Positions 1-11,999 of a stretch of DNA of 64,000 bases are shown piece by piece. Numbering within the stretch: the stretch's first letter is position 1; each line of letters begins with the position of its first letter. The translations under genes were made by a program, and so were the position numbers. The stretch is from Lithospermum erythrorhizon (Eukaryota; Streptophyta; Magnoliopsida; Boraginales; Boraginaceae), in assembly GCA_019722365.1 (NCBI GenBank), contig JADFUC010001944.1, positions 1-64,000 of the forward strand, read 5' to 3'. The notes under the pieces were generated by a model that did not search any database, was not told where the DNA came from, and worked only from the letters and a program-made list of their open reading frames with translations.

Positions 1-154
1 AATTTGTCTAAGCACAAGAGTGATGAAAGAGTTCGCTTAAGTTGCGTAGAAAGATCATGAATGAGAATAACTCAAAATCAAAGCTATAAGGAGTGATCAT
101 GGAGGCGGAAGTTCGAGAACGCGGGAGCTCCTAAGAGTTTTGTGGGGAGGCTGA

Positions 155-2460
155 TCCAACACAACTTTTCGGCACTCAAGCAATACCTCAACAAAATGGA
201 AGGCGGGGAGTCGTGAAAAGAATAGGACCATTCAAGAAATAGGCCGGACTATGTTGAATGAGCACAACCTGCCAAAATACTTTTGTGACACGCCAGAACA
301 CCGCTATATTATCAACCGGTATTTCTTTAGACCTATTTTTGACAAGACTTTATATGAGCTGTACGGTAGCACTCGCCAGAGTTGATTACTTTAAAATTCT
401 TTTCAGTGTAAATGCTATATTCTAAAACACCAAAGACAAATTGCAAATTCACGGTAAATCTAACGAGGCAATTTTTCCCCGGTTCTAAAACTAGTAGAAC
501 ATATATCATTTATAATAAGAAGGATTAATGCGCCAAAGAGTCTATTCATGTTAGCTTTAATGAATCTAACTGCTTTTGTTGAGAAAAGTAGTATTAGATG
601 TGATGATGATTCATTAGGTGTTATGTGATGTTAAGCTCTCTAAGAAGAGTTGATGAGCCTCAAAACAAAGCTTCAAACGGGAAGATCGACATGTGGGGAG
701 AAATGAAATAATCATCGGTAACCTCAAGACGTGATGATTATTTCCTACGGGCGCAATTGCTAATGGGCGTCTACCTAGGGAGAAAAGAACAGTTAGGAAT
801 AATCCTCTGGATCTGATTCTAGGTGATGTCTCAAAGGGGGTAACTACTCGATCGTCGTTGAATAATGTTTGCATTCATAATGCTTACGTGTCACAAGTAG
901 TACCTCTCTCTTATCAAAGTTAAACAAGCAACGTAGGATGATTGGATTTGTCTATGGAAAAGAACTTGAACAATTTGAAAGATGCAAAGTTTGGCATTTA
1001 GTTGAAAAACTTCAGATGAAATTCATTATTGAAATTAAAATGAATTTTTAGAAATAAACTTGATAAAACCCCGGTGTTGTTTTTGTAAACAAAAGTCATC
1101 TAGTCAAGTTCGCTGTTGTAATCAAGTCAGTGGGGGAGACTTTGATGAAATTTTTGCCCGTTGCTAGGTTGGAATCCATTCAGATTATCTTAGCTTCTGG
1201 CTAGTCATGGATTTCCCAAACTACACCAAATGGATGTTAAAAGAGCTTTTCTAAATGGTTTTTCGGAAGAAGAAGTTTTTGTAAAACAACCCCCAGGTTT
1301 TGAAGATGCTAATTATCCTAATCACGTGTTTAAACTAGATAAAGCCCTTTACGGATTAAAATAAGCACCTAGAGTTTGGTATGAGAGGTTAAGCACATAT
1401 TTAGTTGTCAATGATTTTAAGAAGGGAAAGCTCGATTCCACGCTTTTCCTTAAAACCATGCGCAAACATCTTATAATAGTTCAAATATACGTTGATTTAT
1501 ATTATTTTCGGGTTCTACTAATGATTTGTCATGGTGAGCAATTTTCTAAATGATGAAAAGTGAGTTCGATGAGTACGACGGGGAGTTGAACTTCTTTCTT
1601 GGACTCCAAGTGAAGCAAATGGATGATGGGATTTTCATTTGTCAAAGATGAGCATGATAGGGAGTTGAACTTCTTTCTTGAACTGAAGCAAATGGATGAT
1701 GGGATTTTCATTTGTCAAAGCAAGTTCACAAAGGAGCTCATAAAGAAATTTGGCATGGAGGATGCAAAGGTGATCGGAACTCCTATGTCTACATCAAATA
1801 AGCTTGACAAGGATGAGCAAGGTAAGAGCGTCAATGAGACAAAGTATCGAGGTATGATTGGTAGCCTTCTTTATCTTACCGCCTAGACCTAATAATATTA
1901 TGTTTTTCGTGGTGTTTATGTGCTCGCCTTCAAGCGTGTCCCAAAATGCCTCATCTTGAAGTTGTTAAAGCGATCCTTAGGTATGTGAAAGGAACCGTTG
2001 ACTATGGCTTTTGGTATCCAATTCCAGCAAGAACTTTGAATCCCCTGCGGTATTCGGATGCGAATTTTGTGGTGCACACTGACAAAGAAAAGACGCTGAC
2101 ATGTTACTGTTGGACATAGCCTTACCATGGTCAAGTAAGAAGTAACATAGTGTGGCCTTTATCAACCGCGGAGGCCTTCCAGTATGTAGCGGTTGGAAAT
2201 TGTGTCGTCATGCTTTGATGAAGCAAACATCGGAGGACTTTGGGGATCAAGTATAATCAAGTACCGGTGTTACGGACAACACAAGTGCCATCAATATTAC
2301 CAAGAACTGCAACACTCTAGGACCAAGAATATAGAGAGATCCGCTATCATTTCATCGTGATCATGTGCAAAAAAAAGTGAAACATTGATCTCAAGTTCGT
2401 AGGGGGACAAATGATCAACTTGCGGATATCTTCACCAAACCACTACCAAGATCAATTTAA
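155..2460 (+). pseudogene. Copia pol remnant: integrase end, RT and RNase H
   Basis: Read across frames, the segment near 160-390 resembles the end of a Copia integrase core. Around 525-560 a phrase like IHVSFNESN matches the linker that follows it. Around 1226-1420 comes the RT core, with [20 protein letters not shown] and DKALYGLK, then a degraded catalytic motif (YVDLYYF where YVDDI is usual). From 1560 an RNase H-side segment includes GTPMSTSNKLDKDEQGK and, near 2275-2340, TDNTSAINITKNCN, then a tail resembling the usual LADIFTKPL ending. Stops occur at 1887, near 1366 and elsewhere. A tandem duplication interrupts the reading at 1569-1720. It cannot encode an active polyprotein. Confidence 0.82.
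1569..1720 (+). repeat. Tandem duplication inside Copia pol
   Basis: Two head-to-tail units, 1569-1647 (79 bp) and 1648-1720 (73 bp), differ by a 6-bp gap and a few substitutions. Each starts gatgag and ends ttcatttgtcaaag. The unit encodes the FFLGLQVKQMDDGIFICQ stretch twice. Related Copia elements have it once, so this is a local duplication within the dead copy. Confidence 0.85.
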
Positions 2461-2971
2461 CAATATTTGCTGAAGCTAGGATGTTTGATTCTTTCTAGCA
2501 GTGATTATGTTTTCTTATGTCGCTTAAGTCATGCTTTATGCGTTTGGAGTTATATGTAAGTTACTATTAATGTCAAAAGCATGCTTTTTATGTGTATCAT
2601 ATTGGGATGATAAGTCAAATGATAAAATTGTCCGTTTGGGGTTACTTTTTGTATCGATCAAGTATCAGGATGTCAGAAGTGTAGTGGACTGTGGTTGTGA
2701 ATCATGAATAATGTGTGTTCGCTTTTTTTGTGGTTTCCTGGGGATGTTAGGAGTATTTTTAAGGTTGAAATTGTGACGCAGGTCGCTTAGGTTGGTTCGC
2801 ATCGTTTTGCCTGCTTCAGTCCGGAAATCGAGACCCCGTCCCGGCGAGGTCCCGGCGGCGGGAAGAAATCTCCCTAATATTATCATCGAGACCCCACGCC
2901 ACTCCACAAGCTCGAGCGTCTCGGCGTAAAACGTACTCGTCAGGCGCACCCCATCGGCATTCCCCTCCTCG

Positions 2972-4670
2972 ATGAGGTGGCCCGGCGGCGTCTTAGATAT
3001 ACTTTCAATCGAATTTTTTTGCCATTCTTCACCAAAAAATCAAAACCCCAAGAACCCTAAACCCCCAAAACCGCCCCTAACACCATTCTCATCCAAAATT
3101 CACCAAAATTCCATACTTTTTCACTCAAAATCACCAAATTACACTCACCCAACACATCCACTCAACTTCCCTACTTCAAATCACCATCCAAATGGGCAAA
3201 ACTTCCAATCCTAGCAAAAAGAGGGGAAGAAACCAAAACCCCCAAACCTCAAACCAAGTTACAATTTATGAAGGGGGGAGTTCTTCTAACCCTAGACCAA
3301 GTGTCAATCGCAATGTATTTCCGGCAAGAGGTGGAAAAGCGGAAGAGCAGGGAAGTCGAATATTCTTGATGGTTATTACTACGATGGTGTGGATTTGGAG
3401 GGTACACAAATTTGGGATCTTGTCAAGATACAAAAATGGGAGAAATTTTTGGGTAAGTCCTACGACATTTTTCCGGATTGGGTTTACTTCTTCTATGAAC
3501 ATGTTTCTATTTCAACACCAAATAACAATAATCTCAGTTTTAAGTTGCAATATAATGGTCGCACCTCAGAGTATAAGATGAGAAATTTTAAGGATGATTT
3601 GTCCTCTAATGGGTTTTGTACTCTATACAGACAAGCTGGGCTGGCTCTCCGGCGGATGAAATTGAGCGTTTGTTTTAATCGAAATGTTGAAGAATGGTCG
3701 ATTTAAGAATGGCTATAGGAAAAAGAGGGTAGTTGGATATGTTTCCATGTTCACATTTGTATACGGGAGGCGCGATTTGTCAATACTTGTGTTGTCAAGT
3801 CCTTAGTCCCCACATAGATTCAAGATATTTAATCCTAATGTAGTCACAACTCCCTAACCTACAAATTCTTGATGGGAGAAAAGATAAACCTTCCTATCTT
3901 CATAGCCTTCCATATGCGACAATCAATGGGGAATAATAAGACTACCACTCTTCCCTATGGGATGCTAATCACCCATATCATGGAGTCTTCAAGCGGTTAT
4001 AGGTTGTTTCCTCGGCGAAACCCATCATAGAAAACCCATAGGGTAAACAAGGACTACTTCAAGACTTGCACCATTGCCTATCACAACAATCTACTTTGGT
4101 GGAAATGGGAAGCCAAGTTGGCAAATCGAGAGGATAGAAAAGCCATACTTACAATGATGGGTAGGAAATGGTTCCGAAGTGGACGACTTTTATGATCCGT
4201 TTTTCGGACGACGACATGATGATGATGATAATGATGATGAGGATATATGGAATGAAGGGGATGATGATGATGATAGAGATGTAGAGATGTGCCTATTGAC
4301 ACCGATGCCACTGTGAGACGCGGTAGCAAAAATCTTCAATGAGCATGAGGTGCGTCAAATGAAAGTTCGAGCGGAGGCAAATGTAATCAAGGACAAATTC
4401 AAGCTCACCTTATGAAGGGTTATTCTAATCAAGGACAACAAGAAAATCAAGAAATATGTCAAAGGGTTGATGAAATTCCTCTCATGTTTTCGGTGATGCA
4501 AATGAGAAGACAAAGGCGAACAAGAAGTTTTTGGAGCACTCCGATGATGAGGAGGAGGTTGAGGCTACTACCGGGAGGAGGCTACTACTTCACATCCGGG
4601 TACTACTTCCGTGGGTATTGGGATTGATGACTACCTAATTGGAGATGATGATTTATGATGCTCTCGGGTC
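2972..4670 (+). pseudogene. Extra 3' ORF of the Sirevirus-like element (putative plant transposon protein type)
   Basis: The reading begins near 3192 with a basic, Asn/Pro-rich N-terminus (MGKTSNPSKKRGRNQN). It continues in a shifted frame through IWDLVKIQKWEKFLGKSYDI (about 3410-3470), a phrase like FKIFNPNVVTTP near 3820-3860, and a strongly acidic stretch (4185-4290, Asp runs after DDFYDPFFGRR). The layout recalls the plant 'putative plant transposon protein' ORFs that sit between pol and the 3' LTR in Sireviruses; no function is established here. Multiple stops and frame changes mean it is broken. The long His-rich reading on the other strand at 4081-4329 is just the complement of the Asp repeats. 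Confidence 0.55.
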
Positions 4671-5061
4671 AATTTTTGAAGTTGTAAAGGTGGTCCAAGA
4701 TAATTTTAAAGAACTTTGATGGTCTTGACCTTTATGTTTTTTCTTGTCTTTGATTTTTTTATTATCTTGTGTTGGGCTTTGGTTGTACCCCTTTTGTGAT
4801 GATCACAAAGGGGGAGAATTATTGTTGATTTATGCGTTATGTATGTTTTTGGATGTTATATTAGTTGTTTTGCCACTTTATCTTGTGTTGAAGTTATATG
4901 TTCTTTTCTTAATTATTGCTTGATATCGTTGGAAAGTTTTTGCGATTCAAGTGTTTTGGCTGTAAAGAACTGAATCTTATGTTGAGGGGGAGCTTGTTAT
5001 TCTGCTTTTTACCAACTTTCCCTTAGTATATGTCAATTTGTTATCATCAAAAGGGGGAGTT
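4671..5061 (+). other. Pre-LTR non-coding segment and polypurine tract
   Basis: T-rich sequence containing three G-rich blocks (near 4808, 4984 and 5051). The last block, aaaagggggag, directly precedes the LTR and is the likely primer for plus-strand synthesis. The stretch ending ttgagggggagcttg near 4983 recurs at about 57390, showing that the two Sirevirus-like remnants in the window are related. Confidence 0.6.
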
Positions 5062-6329
5062 TGTTTACTTAATGGAATTCATTCTAAACCTTTTTTGAAG
5101 ATAACAAATTGTTTAAACGAACTAATTACGCCAAGTGAATTTGTGATGTAGGGTTTCACCGCTCAAGTACTTCAAGTGTTGATCAGATGTTCGAGACCAA
5201 GATCGAGTCAACCAAACGTTGCCAAACGAGGAGCTCGTGGACTTATATTTGTTAAAGGATTTTGTAGTTTAAACTCTAAGCATTTAAAGTATGTTGTTTT
5301 TAGTATGAAAAGTAATAACTTTTGGTGGTTTAATCTTGACCGGGTTTTAAAATAGATAGTCTGTAATTTTATACTCCCAAGTATTGATTGATTCATGGTT
5401 AAGGCTTGTCCAAATGATCAGGTGTCATTTCTCGCTTTTGAAAATTGGGTCAAAACGATCCTTATTTCCCCTCGAGAAGAAATCAAGGACTATCGAGACT
5501 CCACCGTGCAGGGCCCGGGTCTCGAGCAAGGTGTCGCTGACGAGACCTCGACCTCTCGAGCAAGGGTCCTTCCAGAGTGCAACATATAGCCGCTTGATCC
5601 GTTTATCAGGGCTTAGTCGAGACTCCGTGGTCTCGAGCATCGACATTTTCAGCTATTTAGAGCACTATATAAGCTTCTTTCTATTTTTAAAACCCTATCT
5701 TTTTACACTCTTTTGACATTAATCTTCTCTTGCAAATTCAAAAAGGCAAAAGCAAAAGCTCTCATACTTAATCTTCATCATCTTTAGTAGAGTGTTTCCA
5801 TAGTTGTGTGATTATTGTAATCTTTATTCCAACATTTTGATTGGTTGGAAATCCTTGCGCGGTATAACATATATCGTTATTCCCGATTGAGTAGTGTAGC
5901 TGAAATCCTAGGCAAGGTTTTGGGTTCTAGGCTAGTTCACTTGGTTAGGCTGTGGGTGTTTGATAATAGTCTTAAGAGAGAAGTTGCTTGTACGTAATCA
6001 AACAATTTCTTCAAGAGCTAGTTATCGTTACCAAATCCCGAGGTCGAAAGCCGGGCGTCAAGCACTGTGAACCGAAACTTGTAAAAATCTTGTGTATTAT
6101 CTCTTCCTTCCTCTTTACTTTCAAGTGTTTTTCTTTATTTCGTTTGATTATATTTTAATTGTTTAACACTTGACTAATCATTCTCGAAGCTTGGGTAGTT
6201 GATTAATCGAATTAATTTATATTCACATAGTTTGTTATTTCCGCTTAATTTGATTAAAACTTGAAAAAGCTAGAAGCTTAATTTAAAACCTTATTCACCC
6301 CCCTCTCTAAGGTTATATTTAGGCTAACA
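5062..6329 (+). repeat. 3' LTR of the Sirevirus-like element
   Basis: It starts TGTTTACTTAATGG immediately after the polypurine tract and ends CTCTAAGG...GGCTAACA, giving the TG...CA ends of an LTR (about 1.27 kb). A related LTR with the same style of end, CTCTTAGG...GTCTAACA, lies at 57469-58688. A TATA-like segment (cactatataagc near 5662-5672) and an ORF-less leader fit an LTR promoter. No partner LTR is in the window. Confidence 0.72.
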
Positions 6330-6339
6330 GATAGAGAAT

Positions 6340-6720
6340 GAGCTAGTTGTATCCATCAGATTTTCAAGATGAAGTTGAATCTTTTTTGCGCAAATTTAAT
6401 TGGCGAAACGATATAGTAGAATGGAAGTGGATGACCTCTGCTTTTTCTCGTAATTAAAGGGGTTTTCGGATCTTTCTAAGCAACTTGTGGCTACCGGAAG
6501 GTCTAAGATTTATGGTGTTGTTTATAAGCTTGTGAAATTCTCTTTGTTATCGCTTTTAGCGATACGAGTGTCAGAGAGTTTAAGAGTGGTACGTAAAACA
6601 AGATGGATGATCAATGGTTAAATGACCATCTTGCAATTTATATAGAAAGAGAGATATAATTGAGTATTGATCTTCATGATATTTTAGATTAGTTTCAGAA
6701 AATGGCCACTAGAAAGCATT
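6340..6720 (+). pseudogene. hAT transposase C-terminal remnant (dimerisation region)
   Basis: Starting right after the LTR end, three frames together give a recognisable hAT (TTF/ZMYM-type) tail: YPSDFQDEVESF near 6349, then YGVVYKLVKFSLL (about 6510-6550), then a stretch equivalent to the SVERVFSAMK block in scrambled frames, then DDQWLNDHLAIYIEREI (about 6604-6655), then FQKMATRKH (about 6695-6720). These are landmarks of the hAT C-terminal dimerisation domain. At least four frame changes and several stops show that it is dead. The Copia element above probably inserted beside or into it. Confidence 0.68.
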
Positions 6721-7424
6721 AATTGGAAACTTTCCTAGTATTTATGAATGCAAACATCTTTTGAATCGCAAAAATTTTTTATTGTATGTTTTCGAACCAT
6801 CACTATTATTTTACTAGATCCTGCCGCTTCCCTCGCTTCGATTGTTGCCTGACTCTGATTTAGGTCGTCCACATGCTCAAGACCTGTCAGGTGAGTAAAT
6901 TCATTAATCAGAAATTAATTAAACATCTACGGAATTGAAAATTATTAATCAGGCATACATCATGACAAATAATTCTTTTATACTTGTTATGCTATGAAGG
7001 GGAGGTAGGACAGATGATCCTAGTTCACAAAATGAAGAAAAATTAACATATCTATCACTATATATCATCGTCAAGCACTAAAGTTAATGTTAAGTGATCA
7101 TAGCAATATCTAAATTGGTGGAATAAAATATTGAATCAAACTCAACAAGATTACACACATCAACCCAATAAATTAAATAAAAGCAAAAATAAATATGAGA
7201 GAAATCAATTAAGATGTTCAAAGTATAAATGAAATTTGAAAAAGTGGAAATGGTAACGACCAAATGTTCTCTACTACGGCAAGCTTCTGTGAACAATAAA
7301 GAGTATCTATGTTAGACTTGTTATTTAATCTTACACCATTATTGGAAATTCCATACTGACAATAACCTGGATCCCGCCAGATGTCAATCTCAGCCAAACC
7401 GATGATATACAACTAATTCATATA
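6721..7424. other. AT-rich spacer, no gene seen
   Basis: Short uninformative open readings only. No family similarity, RNA gene or clear repeat was recognised. Confidence 0.5.
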
Positions 7425-7960
7425 TGACAAATGTAGAAGAAAATAATGCGAAAATTAAATCGTATTACCAAGGATTTTACCTTAGTTCCCCTCAACTGGA
7501 AGGTACATCCAAATTTACTACAAATCCACTAATAACATCATGAAGATTGTTAGAGGACTCAAGAACCCTACTCAACTATTATCTTCAAATGGATGTTTTC
7601 TCACACGAAACTTAGGCAATAAGTCCGGTAATAATATATGCTCTCTTGAATTTCTCATGACCCTTTTCACGACCTCACAAAGAATTATGATCAACTCTCA
7701 TAATTCTAAGAATAAGAATAAACTCTCCCTATTCTAACCTACAAGGTTGATTTCCATCCACCATTGGGGTGGTGGTGCTTTCACACACAAATAAACCTAT
7801 ATGAATTTTTCTTCAAGAAAAAATCACATTACCACCGCCTGTAATTACTCCTCAAGAAAGAAGACTCTAGAACTTTCCTTTCTGTTCTCCAAGTATTCTT
7901 TAAGTGTAACGCTCACAATAATCCGGGTCCTTCACGTGTTTAGGCTTCACACATACAACA
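7425..7960 (-). repeat. Copia LTR (minus strand) with adjoining polypurine tract
   Basis: On the minus strand the sequence reads caagtgggagat then TGTTGTATGTGTGAAG. The first part is the polypurine tract typical of Angela/Tork-type plant Copia elements, and the second would be the LTR start at 7960. The proposed LTR end, tttgtca at 7425, is chosen because it gives TG...CA ends and follows an ATTTTCGC-type stretch common at such ends. The left boundary is inferred. The sequence from 7961 to about 8330 is probably the decayed internal end of the same element. Confidence 0.5.
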
Positions 7961-8439
7961 ATCTCCCACTTGAAGCCTAAACATCGGATCACCGTCTTTA
8001 AACTTCAATCTGCGGCAACTTTACCTGAGTTCATCATCCCTGAACTCCCACTCCCACTGATCCCTGATTTCAATCCATTTTTCACCAATCCAAGAACAAC
8101 CTTAAATGTCACCTTGACTATCGAAGAGACATAGTCAAATCCTTTGCCCTGTTGAAATTTTTACCACATTCAACTAATCATCATGTTTTACCTTTGCTTC
8201 TTGATCTTCATCTCAAAGGCACCTACAAACAACTCCTCCAAGTTTGATTGACATCAAATTGAACCTCATAATTGAACCAATCTAATCTAAAAACAATTGA
8301 AAACTTGAACAAAAATAATTGAATACCTAATCGATATGTTAATTAACATCTCCAGATCCCACTGAATCAAAGAACTCCATATTTAGACCAAATGTCCATT
8401 AGTCTATAATAATACTCTATGTTCCATATATCATTTTTA

Positions 8440-8613
8440 TCCCAAAAAAAAAGTGACCGAGCCGAACTATTTCTCAACGGTTCGCCCGGTCCGCCCAATA
8501 CCGATAATTAACGCTGGGTTTACGCTCGATTATACAGAGCGAGACATCGAGTCGAATTATTTCGAGCTCAATACCGACCGAATCGAACCTTTCAGCTTCA
8601 TTTGCATACCCTA
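8440..8613. repeat. hAT-like terminal fragment rich in CGAGCC/CGAAC motifs
   Basis: A GC-richer island in AT-rich DNA has repeated gagccgaac, cggttcg and gaatcgaac motifs and ends ...gcataccctA, so the reverse strand begins TAGGGTATGC. Non-autonomous plant hAT elements often have TAGGG-type ends and such subterminal repeats. No matching second end or target duplication was found. Confidence 0.35.
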
Positions 8614-9303
8614 AATACCACTAGGCTATAAGTCATTAGTGGATGTTGAAAAACAAAAAGAAAAAAGGGAACTGATTTCCTTTGTCTAGATTAGTACTGC
8701 ATGAAAATTTCTCTTGTAATTATAACATAGCCATTCATTCTCGTGTCTCCTTTTTTAAAGTTAAAATTCGACAATTGTTAAAATTGGGTCTTTCTTACTG
8801 CAAAGACTCACTCAAATTTGTACCTCGTCATCGAATAACATTTCATGGCCGTACATCGTAACCCCCGCATAAAGAAAGCCAGGTCATTGCTAAGCCACCT
8901 CGCCCCCTCGTTAGTGATGAAGGATCTAACTCTAAGGGATGAAATTTAATTCCAAGTTTGCAGTGGTAAAAGAGGAGATCCAAATGCACCGGTCACTGAG
9001 GCATATCCTGCGATTTACCTCCTCCATGACGTGTAAAGAGTTTGTAATGGCTTTTAACCCCCATTTATCGTGGTGCGATCATTTTCATGGCCGTACATCG
9101 CTCCTTAAATATGGAAACGACAAGTAATACAAAACTCTCTTTAAAACAGTGGATAAGGAAATAAAATCTATAGGAGTACTCATCACACAAATTTAATTAG
9201 CATACCAAGTCCGTCAATAAAATAAGTCTTGAAGGCAAGTAAACTGTCATAAGCCTAGGGGATGTCTTCCTAAGATGATCTCTTAAAGCGAAAAAGATGG
9301 AAA
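8614..9303. other. Spacer downstream of the BAG gene, with a SINE-like segment
   Basis: No gene was recognised. Around 8990-9025 the text tcactgaggcatatcctgcg resembles gttgaggcacatctcgcg at about 59840, suggesting two diverged copies of one short interspersed repeat. The BAG gene's 3' UTR should lie just below 9304. Confidence 0.35.
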
Positions 9304-11294
9304 CTAGCACTCTTCATCAATCATCTGAACAATCTGTGCGACTCCTGCAGCAAGTTCTTTCTGAATGGCACCATCAGGCATATCGAAAGTTCTCCTTCTC
9401 CTTGATAGGAATTTGCCAGAAGACTCAGGGTCTACAGCTTCAAGCATTGCTTCTAGTTCATAATTAATGGACCTCTTTGCTATTCTCACCACTAGATCAA
9501 CACCCTGAGATAAATAATATTCACACAATTAATTAGACATGAATAACAGATGACTGATTGTCGATAAACAAGAATACGTTTGCTTGTTTCGAAGTGAAAT
9601 GCTACGGTCTTATGACGCTGCCTCTCTGGTAATGTAGCATAATGAAACCTGCATAGTTTTGACTGTTTCGAGTATTAATCTCGAAGGCACTCCAAAAATC
9701 TGCCAGGTGATTAATCAATAAGTTGTTTTCTAATTCAAAATGCCTTTTGGAGAAAAACTTGATTATGATCAGCGAAAGAAATCAAAGCATGAATTTCAGC
9801 TTTCTTTGATTTTTGTCCAAGAATGGTTTAGCTAACACGTTAACTGCATAATGGCTGCTTAATTACATTCTTATAAAACTAGGCGATAGGCTTCTAGAAT
9901 AATATTTCAGTAAGTTCAAAATTAACTAGTTGCAGAATTTTTTCCTCGTCCTTCGATGACTAACGTCAATTAGAGCATAATAACCACATGATCTAAAATG
10001 CAAGTTAATTAAGGGGAAAAATATCAATCTTGAAGGTCATCAGCAATTGAGCTTAACATAAGAAGGTACCTGAAGGGCATCAACGGTGAGAAGCAACACA
10101 ATAATCCTCTCTGCAAACCTCTGGCGCTCCTCAGGATCATGAGCCACTCTGCGCCTGTAAGAGAAGTTGTTGAACCATGCTCTGATCTCCTTCAACTTAT
10201 TTTTTGCAATCGCCAACTCCCTCAGAGCCCGAAGAACCTCTGACCTCCGAATTAAGTATGCCCTGAATGTCCTTTGAATCAAAACGGCTGAGTCGTGTAG
10301 TGTTAGTTGCGTCCTTTTCCCTCTTATCCTGTCCACTCTCCTTGCAAACGCCTACAATCCCAACAAAAGAGAGAGTAAACCAAAATTTACATTACAAAGA
10401 ACACCATGATTCGTCAAATCAATGTACTATACCAATGTCTCAAAATGATCGTCCAATTCGATTAATTTATATTATCACACTGGTAGTAAAATACACCAAA
10501 TATTAACACAACCTACATAAAAATACTTCAATCCAAAATCGAAACTGCAGTCTCTTTCTTTTAGGGAGTTATTTCAAGAAATGAGAATGAACCTGTCTTA
10601 AGACGAGGGCGCCATGATGAGAAGAGGGGTCAGTAATATCTAGGAGACGAGTCGTCCCCGATCTCCTATTCCTTTTCCATGACACATTCTTATCCCATGA
10701 ATAATCCAAGAGATCCCATGGATTTCTTGATGACGATTCAAACTTGTAGGTCCTCTTGAAGGGGGAAATCTCACCTCTTCCTCCTTTAATCTCAGCAGTG
10801 AATTTGTACTTCCTATCCAACCCACTCCTCACAGGACTCTTCATCTCTGTAGTCCAGGAATATTTCCTCGCTCCAATCTTGGATTTCCTCACAATGCCCA
10901 ACCGGTCAATGCCTAATTCGAGAGCTGAAACTCGGTCGCATAGTCTCTGTAAGTAGAGCTCTGAGCCGAGCCCCACCGGGCGGTGGTGATGATGGTATTT
11001 GACCCTACGGCGATATGGGTTGTTATCGAATTGGATCACGTCATGCATGGCGTCGAAATCGCCATGCAAAGGGGATAATTCGTCGATGGGATAATGGTAT
11101 CGGTAAGGAATTGGGAATAGCAAATTGAGACCAAAATCATCAATGTATCTTTCATTTTCAATCAAGAATGATGAAGATGGTGATAATGGACAAAATGGAT
11201 TGAGGAAATTTGTTTTGGGGGTTATTAAGGAAGGTTCATGAATGAAACATGATGGAGATTCTTCAATTATTTCGTACCTTCGGAATCTGCTCAT
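9304..11294 (-). CDS. BAG7: BAG family molecular chaperone regulator 7-like protein, 3 exons
   Basis: Exons on the minus strand are 11294-10593, 10351-10070 and 9504-9304. All have GT-AG borders and join in frame to 394 residues. The N-terminal half starts MSRFRRYEI, as in plant BAG7, and is variable and basic. Exon 2 carries an IQ calmodulin-binding motif (AVLIQRTFRAYLIRRSE) running into the BAG domain (ALRELAIAKNKLKEI, FNNFSYRR, ERIIVLLLTVDALQ). Exon 3 has the BAG7/BAG5-type tail (RRRRTFDMPD, GVAQIVQMIDEEC). BAG domains bind the Hsp70 ATPase domain. Arabidopsis BAG7 (somewhat longer) is an ER protein linked to the unfolded protein response. The ER location here is by homology, as no clear transmembrane segment is seen. 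The reading frame is intact. Confidence 0.93.
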
Positions 11295-11625
11295 TGTTGA
11301 ATAATGGCTGATGGTTTCAAGTTTGTTCAGAAATCGTGGAAGTAGAGAATAATGTTGCTTTGTTTTAGTGAAAGGCTAGTCGTTGATATAAGATGGTGAC
11401 ATGCAACAACATTGGATTGAGTCAAATACTTGAAATGGAATTAAAAAGCAATTGATTATTATTTGTATATTATGTTCCTATCTAGCTCCCTAAATAATTT
11501 ATCCATTTTAATTTTTAATGATCTATTTTTATAATTTTTATTAGTCTTAATTAATATACAAACAACTTTAATTTGAATTAAATTATCACAAAAATATATT
11601 TATTTTTTATGCTTGATGATTATTA
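11295..11625 (-). promoter_or_regulatory. BAG7-like promoter and 5' UTR region
   Basis: On the minus strand a TATA-like cttatatcaac lies at about 11381-11391, some 90 bases before the start codon, with a CCAAT-like box a little further upstream. This is a weak, sequence-only call. The upstream side runs directly into the Copia LTR at 11626, so the proximal promoter is only about 330 bp before retroelement DNA. Confidence 0.4.
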
Positions 11626-11968
11626 ATTTAGAATTTGCAAACACGATTTATAAAAAATTGATGGATGAAGTGGATGAATATAAATATATCGTATCTATTG
11701 GCATAAAATTTATTTCGATGTAAAACCCCGATAGAATTATGGCACAAAATGGGATCGTATGTTATAAATGAATGCATGCATAATGTAGAATACATGCGAG
11801 AGAAAAATAGTAAAAGAGATAATATTTATGTTGTGACAAAATCTCTCCTTGAGAATCGGCGGCCGGCCTCTTTGTAATGTGTGTTGTCTTCTTTGTAAGC
11901 TTATATAAATAGATATATTATTCTATTTTTTAATTATATATATATTATAAAAACCCATCTCGTTTCCA
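11626..11968 (+). repeat. 5' LTR of the Copia element
   Basis: It matches the 3' LTR at 16162-16510 over its length: the shared start agaatttgcaaacacgattt, the shared middle gcgagagaaaaatagtaaa, and the TATA-like agcttatataaatagatata. It ends at cgtttcca, where the partner ends at agtttca. Confidence 0.87.
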
Positions 11969-11999
11969 GCAGAGTGGTATCGGGCTAAGGTTGCGTTCG

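Larger units (their letters stand above)
1..6329 (+). mobile_element. Decayed Copia (Sirevirus-like) LTR retrotransposon, 5' part outside the window
   Basis: The order of parts is integrase end (about 155-390), a segment matching the region between integrase and RT (about 400-900), RT (about 940-1480), RNase H (about 1560-2450), a long extra 3' ORF (about 3000-4670), a G-rich polypurine tract at 5050-5060 and an LTR at 5062-6329. Integrase before RT is diagnostic of Copia. An extra ORF between pol and a long 3' LTR is characteristic of Sireviruses, so the lineage is an inference from layout. All coding parts carry stops and frameshifts, so the copy is dead. The 5' LTR and gag lie before base 1. 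Confidence 0.8.

Noticed and set aside
4081..4329. His-rich open reading on the minus strand
   Set aside because: It is the complement of the Asp-rich run in the retroelement's extra ORF, and composition alone explains it.
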